Assembly: GCF_000601455.1 (NCBI RefSeq)
Contig: NZ_AZQP01000005.1
Span: 36,064-100,063 of the forward strand
Reading direction: 5' to 3'
DNA length: 64,000 nucleotides
Origin: Fervidicella metallireducens AeB
Lineage (GTDB): Bacteria > Bacillota > Clostridia > Clostridiales > Caloramatoraceae
Shown here: piece by piece, positions 59,563-64,000 of the stretch
Layout: each line of letters begins with the position of its first letter
How positions within the stretch are numbered: position 1 is the stretch's first letter
Notes under the pieces: model-generated
Told to the model about the DNA's origin: nothing
Seen by the model: only the letters and a program-made list of their open reading frames with translations
The model's database searches: none
Position numbers and translations under genes: made by a program

Positions 59563-61110
59563 ATGAGATTAAAAAAGTGGCTGATTTTAGGATTAGCAGT
59601 AATTATGAGTATTAGTTTACTGTCTGGATGCGGTAAACAAAAGGATGTAAATTCTAAGGAAAAGGTTTTAGTTTACGGAAGTGGAGATTATTCAAGTATC
59701 AATCCAGCATTATATGAGCATGGAGAAATTAACTCTTTGATTTTTACTGGACTTACTAAACACGACAAAGATAATAATGTTGTTCCAAGTCTGGCAAAAA
59801 GTTGGGAATATGATAAGGCTACAAACACGTATACTTTTAAATTAAGAGATGATGTTAAGTGGCATGATGGAGAAGCTTTTTCCGCAGAAGATGTTAAGTT
59901 TACTTTAGACACTATAATGAATCCTGAAAATGCTTCAGAAATTGCATCTAATTATGAGGATATTACGAAAATTGAAGTTGTAGATAAAACTACTATAAAA
60001 ATAACTTTACAGGCACCAAATGTAGCGATGCTGGATTATCTGACAATAGGAATTTTGCCAAAGCATCTTTTAGAAGGGAAGGATATTGCAACAGATAAAT
60101 TTAATCAGTTTCCAATAGGAACTGGTCCCTTTAAAATGGAGAGCTGGGACAAGGGACAAAGCATTACCCTTGTAAAAAATAAAGACTTCTATGAGGGAGA
60201 ACCAAAAATTGATAAGATAGTATTTAAAATTGTGGAGGATACAAAAGCAAGGGCATTGCAATTAAAGTCTGGAGAGTTAGACTTGGCTCAGATTACACCA
60301 AGCGATATGCCACAGTTTGAAAATAATAAAGATTTTGTTTGTTATGATATGAAAACTTCTGATTATAGAGGTATAATGTATAATTTTAATAACCCTTTCT
60401 TTAAAAAGCATAGAGAACTGCCCAATGCTTTAAGCTATGCTGTTGATAGAAAAGCTATACTTGACAGTGTTGTATTAGGTCGTGGTATGGTAGCTTATTC
60501 ACCACTTCAGGCTGGAGAGTATAACAATCCTGATATAGAAAAATTTGATTATAATCCAGATAAAGCAAAAGAACTCCTTGAAAAAGCAGGATGGAAACTT
60601 TCAAAGGATGGAATTTATGAAAAAGATGGTGAAAAATTATCCTTTACTGTAAACTGTAAAGAAGGAGACCAGGTAAGGGTTGATATAGCAAATATTTGTT
60701 CTCAACAGTTTAAAAAAATTGGTGTAGATATGAAGGTTGCTGTTCAATCTAAGATTGATTGGGAAAATCAGGATGCGTTTCTGATAGGATGGGGAAGCCC
60801 ATTTGATCCTGATGATCATACTTATAAAGTATTTGCAACTGGTAAAGGAAATAATTATAGCTATTATTCAAATTCTAAAGTTGATGAGTTGTTAAAGAAA
60901 GCAAGATCAACTGATGTAAAGGCTGATAGAAAAAAATATTATAACGAGTTTCAAGTAGAATTAACTAAGGATATGCCATATACCTTTATTGTATATATCA
61001 ATGCAGAATACGTTGCTAAGCCTAATCTAAAGGGTATAACAAAAGAAACAGTACTAGGACATCATGGTGTTGGTATATTCTGGAATGTAGCTGATTGGAC
61101 GATAGAGTAA
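59563..61110 (+). CDS. ABC transporter substrate-binding lipoprotein, SBP family 5
   Basis: The 515-residue extracellular binding protein captures the transported substrate and hands it to the permeases. It starts with a lipoprotein signal, MRLKKWLILGLAVIMS, then the lipobox LLSGC. Family 5 blocks follow: PSLAKSWEYD, FKLRDDVKWHDGEAFSAEDVKFTLD, GTGPFKMESW, NPDKAKELLEKAGW and the late DAFLIGWGSPFDPDDHTYKVF. Peptides or nickel chelates are possible ligands and the sequence alone does not decide. I chose the ATG at 59563 after GAGGAGGA; an in-frame ATG upstream at 59506 has no such site. A perfect terminator hairpin follows the gene within the operon. Confidence 0.92.
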   Translation: MRLKKWLILGLAVIMSISLLSGCGKQKDVNSKEKVLVYGSGDYSSINPALYEHGEINSLIFTGLTKHDKDNNVVPSLAKSWEYDKATNTYTFKLRDDVKWHDGEAFSAEDVKFTLDTIMNPENASEIASNYEDITKIEVVDKTTIKITLQAPNVAMLDYLTIGILPKHLLEGKDIATDKFNQFPIGTGPFKMESWDKGQSITLVKNKDFYEGEPKIDKIVFKIVEDTKARALQLKSGELDLAQITPSDMPQFENNKDFVCYDMKTSDYRGIMYNFNNPFFKKHRELPNALSYAVDRKAILDSVVLGRGMVAYSPLQAGEYNNPDIEKFDYNPDKAKELLEKAGWKLSKDGIYEKDGEKLSFTVNCKEGDQVRVDIANICSQQFKKIGVDMKVAVQSKIDWENQDAFLIGWGSPFDPDDHTYKVFATGKGNNYSYYSNSKVDELLKKARSTDVKADRKKYYNEFQVELTKDMPYTFIVYINAEYVAKPNLKGITKETVLGHHGVGIFWNVADWTIE

Positions 61111-61120
61111 AAATGTAAAT

Positions 61121-61160
61121 AAAAATTACAAAGGCATGTTTTAATGCCTTTGTAATTTTT
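61121..61160 (+). terminator. Perfect intercistronic terminator hairpin within the transporter operon
   Basis: Uninterrupted 17-base stem AAAAATTACAAAGGCAT / ATGCCTTTGTAATTTTT with a six-base loop, between the binding-protein gene and the first ATPase gene. It may lower ATPase transcript levels relative to the upstream genes. Confidence 0.88.
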
Positions 61161-61177
61161 AACAGGCAGGTGTAACT

Positions 61178-62197
61178 ATGGGCAATTTATTAGAGGTAAA
61201 AAATTTGTTTGTAAGCATAAATACAAAAGAAGGTGAATTACAGGCAGTGAGAAATGTTTCTTTTTCTCTTAAGAAAGGGGAAGTTTTAGCTATACTTGGT
61301 GAATCAGGAAGTGGCAAATCAATTTTATGCAAAAGTTTATTGCAAATACTGCCAAAGAATGGATTTATAAAAAATGGAGAAATTTACCTTGAAGGCAGAG
61401 AGCTTACAAGATTACCTGAAAAATCCATGAATAAGATAAGGGGAAAAGAAATATCAATGATATTTCAAGATCCTATGACAGTATTAAATCCGATTATTCC
61501 TGTTGGACAGCAGATAATGGAGGCAGTATTGACCCACGAAAAAATGAGTAAGCTGGAGGCTAAAAAGAGAAGTATAGAGTTATTGATGACGGTTGGAATT
61601 GATTATCCAGAAAAAAGATTTTATCAATTTCCATTTCAATTTTCAGGTGGTATGAGGCAGCGAATTGCAATTGCTATAGCTATTGCATGCAAACCTAAAG
61701 TGTTAATTGCTGATGAGCCCACTACTGCCTTGGATGTTTCTATACAAAGACAAATATTAGACCTTATTCGAGAATTACAAGTAAAGTTTGGGATATCAAT
61801 TATTTTTATTACACATGATTTAGGGGTAGTAGCTAATTTAGCCCAGAGGATTGTAGTAATGTATGCAGGAAAATTTGTTGAGACAGGGACAACTGAGGAA
61901 ATTTTCTACGATGCACGACATCCCTATACATGGGGTCTGCTGTCATCTTTACCAGATGTAGATTGTGATAATGAATTTTTGAGTTATATTCCAGGAATGC
62001 CTCCAAATTTAATAAACCCGCCAGAGGGTGATGCTTTTGCACCAAGAAACAAATATGCTTTAAGGATAGATTATTACAAAGAGCCGCCTATGTTTAAAAT
62101 TACTGAAACCCATAGTGCAGCAACCTGGCTTTTACACAAGGATGCTCCAAAAATAGAATCTCCTATTAAGTTTAAAGAATGTAGAGTGATAAGATGA
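61178..62197 (+). CDS. ABC transporter ATPase, DppD/OppD family
   Basis: The 339-residue ATPase powers the transporter from the cytoplasmic side. It has Walker A GESGSGKS, the Q-loop (MIFQDPMTVLNP), the signature FSGGMRQR, Walker B VLIADEPTTALD, and the H-loop in ITHDLGVV. The C-terminal oligopeptide-type extension (SLPDVDCDNEFLSYIPGMPP) lacks the usual cysteine-rich iron-sulfur motif of many DppD proteins. AGGCAGGTG precedes the ATG, just after the intercistronic terminator. Its stop overlaps the next ATPase start as ATGA. Confidence 0.93.
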   Translation: MGNLLEVKNLFVSINTKEGELQAVRNVSFSLKKGEVLAILGESGSGKSILCKSLLQILPKNGFIKNGEIYLEGRELTRLPEKSMNKIRGKEISMIFQDPMTVLNPIIPVGQQIMEAVLTHEKMSKLEAKKRSIELLMTVGIDYPEKRFYQFPFQFSGGMRQRIAIAIAIACKPKVLIADEPTTALDVSIQRQILDLIRELQVKFGISIIFITHDLGVVANLAQRIVVMYAGKFVETGTTEEIFYDARHPYTWGLLSSLPDVDCDNEFLSYIPGMPPNLINPPEGDAFAPRNKYALRIDYYKEPPMFKITETHSAATWLLHKDAPKIESPIKFKECRVIR

Positions 62198-63117
62198 ATA
62201 ATGAAAAAATATTAGAAGTTAAAAATTTAAAAAAATATTTTCAGTTAGATAGAAATACTGTAATAAAAGCAGTTGATGATATATCCTTTGATATATATAA
62301 GGGAGAAATATTTGGTTTAATAGGTGAATCTGGAAGTGGTAAATCAACTACAGGCAGAAGTATAATTAATATTTATAAGCCTACAGCTGGAGAAATTTTT
62401 TTTAAGGGAAAGTGTATTTCAGATTCGAAAGTTTATAAAGCTGATGAAAAGTTTATTAAAATGAACATGCAGATTATATTTCAGGATTCAACATCCTCAT
62501 TGAATCCTCGCATGAAAATTAAGGAAATTATTGAAGAACCGTTTGTAATTCAAAAACTTTATATGAATAAAGAACAGCGATTATCTAAAGTTTATGAGTT
62601 AATGGATCTGGTGGGACTGGATAAAAATTTGATTAACAGATATCCATATGAGTGTTCAGGAGGTCAGCGGCAGCGAGTTGGTATTGCACGAGCTCTCAGT
62701 CTGAATCCCAAGTTTATTATAGCTGATGAACCAATTGCTTCACTAGATGCCTCTATACAGGCACAGATTGTTAATTTGTTTAAAAAACTTCAAAAAGAAA
62801 CAGGCTTGACATGTTTATTTATTTCTCATGATTTGGCAATGGTCAGGCATATATGTAATAGAACAGCTGTTATGTACAGAGGAAAGATTGTTGAAGTAGC
62901 TGAAACAAAGGAGTTATATAAAAATCCAATTCATCCTTACACAAGGACCCTGTTTTCATCAATGCTTATGCCAGAGCCAGATAAAAATAAAAACTTATTT
63001 TCTATGACTCATAATATTGATGACCGTATCTTTTCAGAAGAAAAAGGTAAATTAGTTGAAGTATCAAAGGGTCATTTTGTTTATATGGGACAGATAAGTG
63101 TTGTTTCGAACCAATGA
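62194..63117 (+). CDS. ABC transporter ATPase, DppF/OppF family
   Basis: The 307-residue ATPase pairs with the preceding one. Seen motifs are Walker A GESGSGKST, Q-loop IIFQDSTSSLNPRM, signature CSGGQRQR, Walker B FIIADEPIASLD and the H-loop ISHDLAMV. The start ATG overlaps the upstream stop (ATGA), so translation is coupled. It is the last gene of the transporter operon. After its stop lies the inverted repeat of the transposase gene, which may also serve as an end of the transcript. Confidence 0.93.
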   Translation: MNNEKILEVKNLKKYFQLDRNTVIKAVDDISFDIYKGEIFGLIGESGSGKSTTGRSIINIYKPTAGEIFFKGKCISDSKVYKADEKFIKMNMQIIFQDSTSSLNPRMKIKEIIEEPFVIQKLYMNKEQRLSKVYELMDLVGLDKNLINRYPYECSGGQRQRVGIARALSLNPKFIIADEPIASLDASIQAQIVNLFKKLQKETGLTCLFISHDLAMVRHICNRTAVMYRGKIVEVAETKELYKNPIHPYTRTLFSSMLMPEPDKNKNLFSMTHNIDDRIFSEEKGKLVEVSKGHFVYMGQISVVSNQ

Positions 63118-63119
63118 AT

Positions 63120-63175
63120 AACATCTTCCTTCAAAGGAAATACTAACTACAAAGTAAACCTTGAAGGGAGATGTT
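63120..63175 (+). repeat. Inverted repeat before the transposase gene, covering its ribosome binding site
   Basis: Left arm AACATCTTCCTTCAAAGG and right arm CCTTGAAGGGAGATGTT pair along about 17 bases, with one wobble and one bulge. The right arm contains GAAGGGAG, the ribosome binding site of the transposase gene, so the folded RNA would hide it. Confidence 0.75.
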
Positions 63176-63180
63176 TTCTT

Positions 63181-64000
63181 ATGCCAAGGATTGCAAGGCA
63201 AAAGAAGGAAGACGCCATTTTTCATGTAATGGCAAGGAGTATCAGTGAAGTTGATTTATTTAAAGATGATACGGATAAGCTTAATTATTTAGCTTTGGTT
63301 AAAAAATATCAAAAAACCTATGAATTCAGAGTTTATGGCTACTGCCTTATGGATAATCATTTACATCTGATAATAGACGCCAACGGAGCAGATATATCAA
63401 GGATTATGCACAGCATAAATTTCTCCTACGCTCAATATTTTAACCACAGACATAAAAGACATGGACATCTATTCCAAGACAGATTTAAAAGTAAAATGAT
63501 AAAGAGTGAGATATATCTCTATGCCTTATCGGCATATGTTCACAACAACCCATGTGAAATAAAGGGTTATGAAAACTGCCCAGAGAAATATGAATTTTCA
63601 AGTCTTTCAATATATCTAGGACTTAGACACGACCCCTATGAACTAGTTGATGACGGTTTTATTATGGGCATGTTCAGTAAAAATTCTAAAAAGGCTAGAG
63701 AAAGCTATATGAAATTAGTATATAAATGCTCTGATAAAGTTTTTAAAGAAGAAGTAGAATTTTTAAATGAAGGAACAGAATACAGAAGCGAAAGAAAGAT
63801 TTTAATAAGAAACATTAAAACCAAAGAAATATTAGAATTTATCGCATCAAAACTTGGAATTAAAGAAATAAAACTCCATACAAAACACTGCAGAGAAATA
63901 GTTGAAGCAAAGGCACTGGCTGTACTTTTAATGAGAAGCCTTTGCAACTTAAAATGCAGTGAAATCTGCCGTGTCCTTGGAAACATAACTCAAAGCAGAG
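63181..64000 (+). CDS. REP-associated-type tyrosine (Y1) transposase, partial
   Basis: The 273 residues visible start MPRIARQKKEDAIFHVMARS and run off the right edge. The HUH nuclease motif is NHLHLI (His60, His62), and the catalytic tyrosine is in LSAYVHNNP (Tyr119), as in IS200/IS605-like and REP-associated transposases. The longer C-terminal part (TKHCREIVEAKALAVLLMRS and later) looks like a helix-turn-helix of the DnaA domain IV type found in some of these proteins. The protein should cut and rejoin single-stranded DNA at hairpins. It lacks linked tnpB or cargo genes in view. The inverted repeat upstream is a likely target or control element. Confidence 0.85.
   Translation, partial: MPRIARQKKEDAIFHVMARSISEVDLFKDDTDKLNYLALVKKYQKTYEFRVYGYCLMDNHLHLIIDANGADISRIMHSINFSYAQYFNHRHKRHGHLFQDRFKSKMIKSEIYLYALSAYVHNNPCEIKGYENCPEKYEFSSLSIYLGLRHDPYELVDDGFIMGMFSKNSKKARESYMKLVYKCSDKVFKEEVEFLNEGTEYRSERKILIRNIKTKEILEFIASKLGIKEIKLHTKHCREIVEAKALAVLLMRSLCNLKCSEICRVLGNITQSR

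Overview
The window is AT-rich DNA with short intergenic gaps, strong Shine-Dalgarno sequences and many A/T-flanked intrinsic terminators. Together with the gene content (arginine deiminase pathway, a giant acyl-CoA-dehydratase-activase-like protein, FolE2, DegV, DUF445, a cysteine-rich coat-like protein) this points to an anaerobic low-GC Firmicute of the class Clostridia. That assignment is an inference, because no rRNA or other species marker is present. I found no tRNA or rRNA gene.

Layout. 1-9.9 kb (minus strand): a cyclic beta-1,2-glucan synthase-like giant gene (GT84 plus GH94, running off the left edge and split by a one-base frameshift), behind a nucleotidyltransferase/phosphomutase-like fusion. 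10-12.9 kb (minus): a small zinc-ribbon protein with a hairpin leader, a YjeM-type APC permease and a cysteine-rich DUF1259-like protein. 13-16.2 kb: a Nudix hydrolase and a pterin/folate operon (PTPS, folE2, folP, folK) that lacks folB. 16.4-32.6 kb: ordinary chromosomal genes, namely an LtaS-like synthase, an amidohydrolase, tyrS (frameshifted), a CDF transporter, a patatin, a flavin reductase, an APC permease, a ferredoxin, DUF445, plsC, proC, degV and a DEAD-box helicase. 32.8-37.1 kb: a 1424-residue double activase. 37.3-48.9 kb: a complete type I CRISPR-Cas locus with an array of 41 repeats. 49-51.6 kb: a tandem-repeat coiled-coil protein and a chemoreceptor. 52-55.2 kb: the arcA-arcB-arcC operon. 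55.3-57.3 kb: a lysophospholipase-like hydrolase and CvfB. 57.4-63.1 kb: a five-gene oligopeptide/nickel-type ABC transporter behind a consensus promoter and a structured leader. 63.1 kb to the end: a REP-associated-type Y1 transposase behind an inverted repeat.

The most unusual part is the CRISPR-Cas locus. Its Cas3 has the helicase first and the HD nuclease last, and cas3 sits second in the operon instead of after cas5. The large-subunit gene contains a near-ideal internal ribosome binding site and in-frame ATG that would make a separate 141-residue small subunit (Cas11). The second strongest lead is the leader of the ABC transporter operon: a perfect TTGACA-17-TATAAT promoter followed by three consecutive stems, the last a terminator-like hairpin. 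It matches no riboswitch class I can recognise. Other points are a PTPS with both Cys and Glu at the active site that probably replaces FolB, two one-base frameshifts (possibly sequencing errors), and hairpins that can hide the ribosome binding site of the zinc-ribbon gene and of the transposase.
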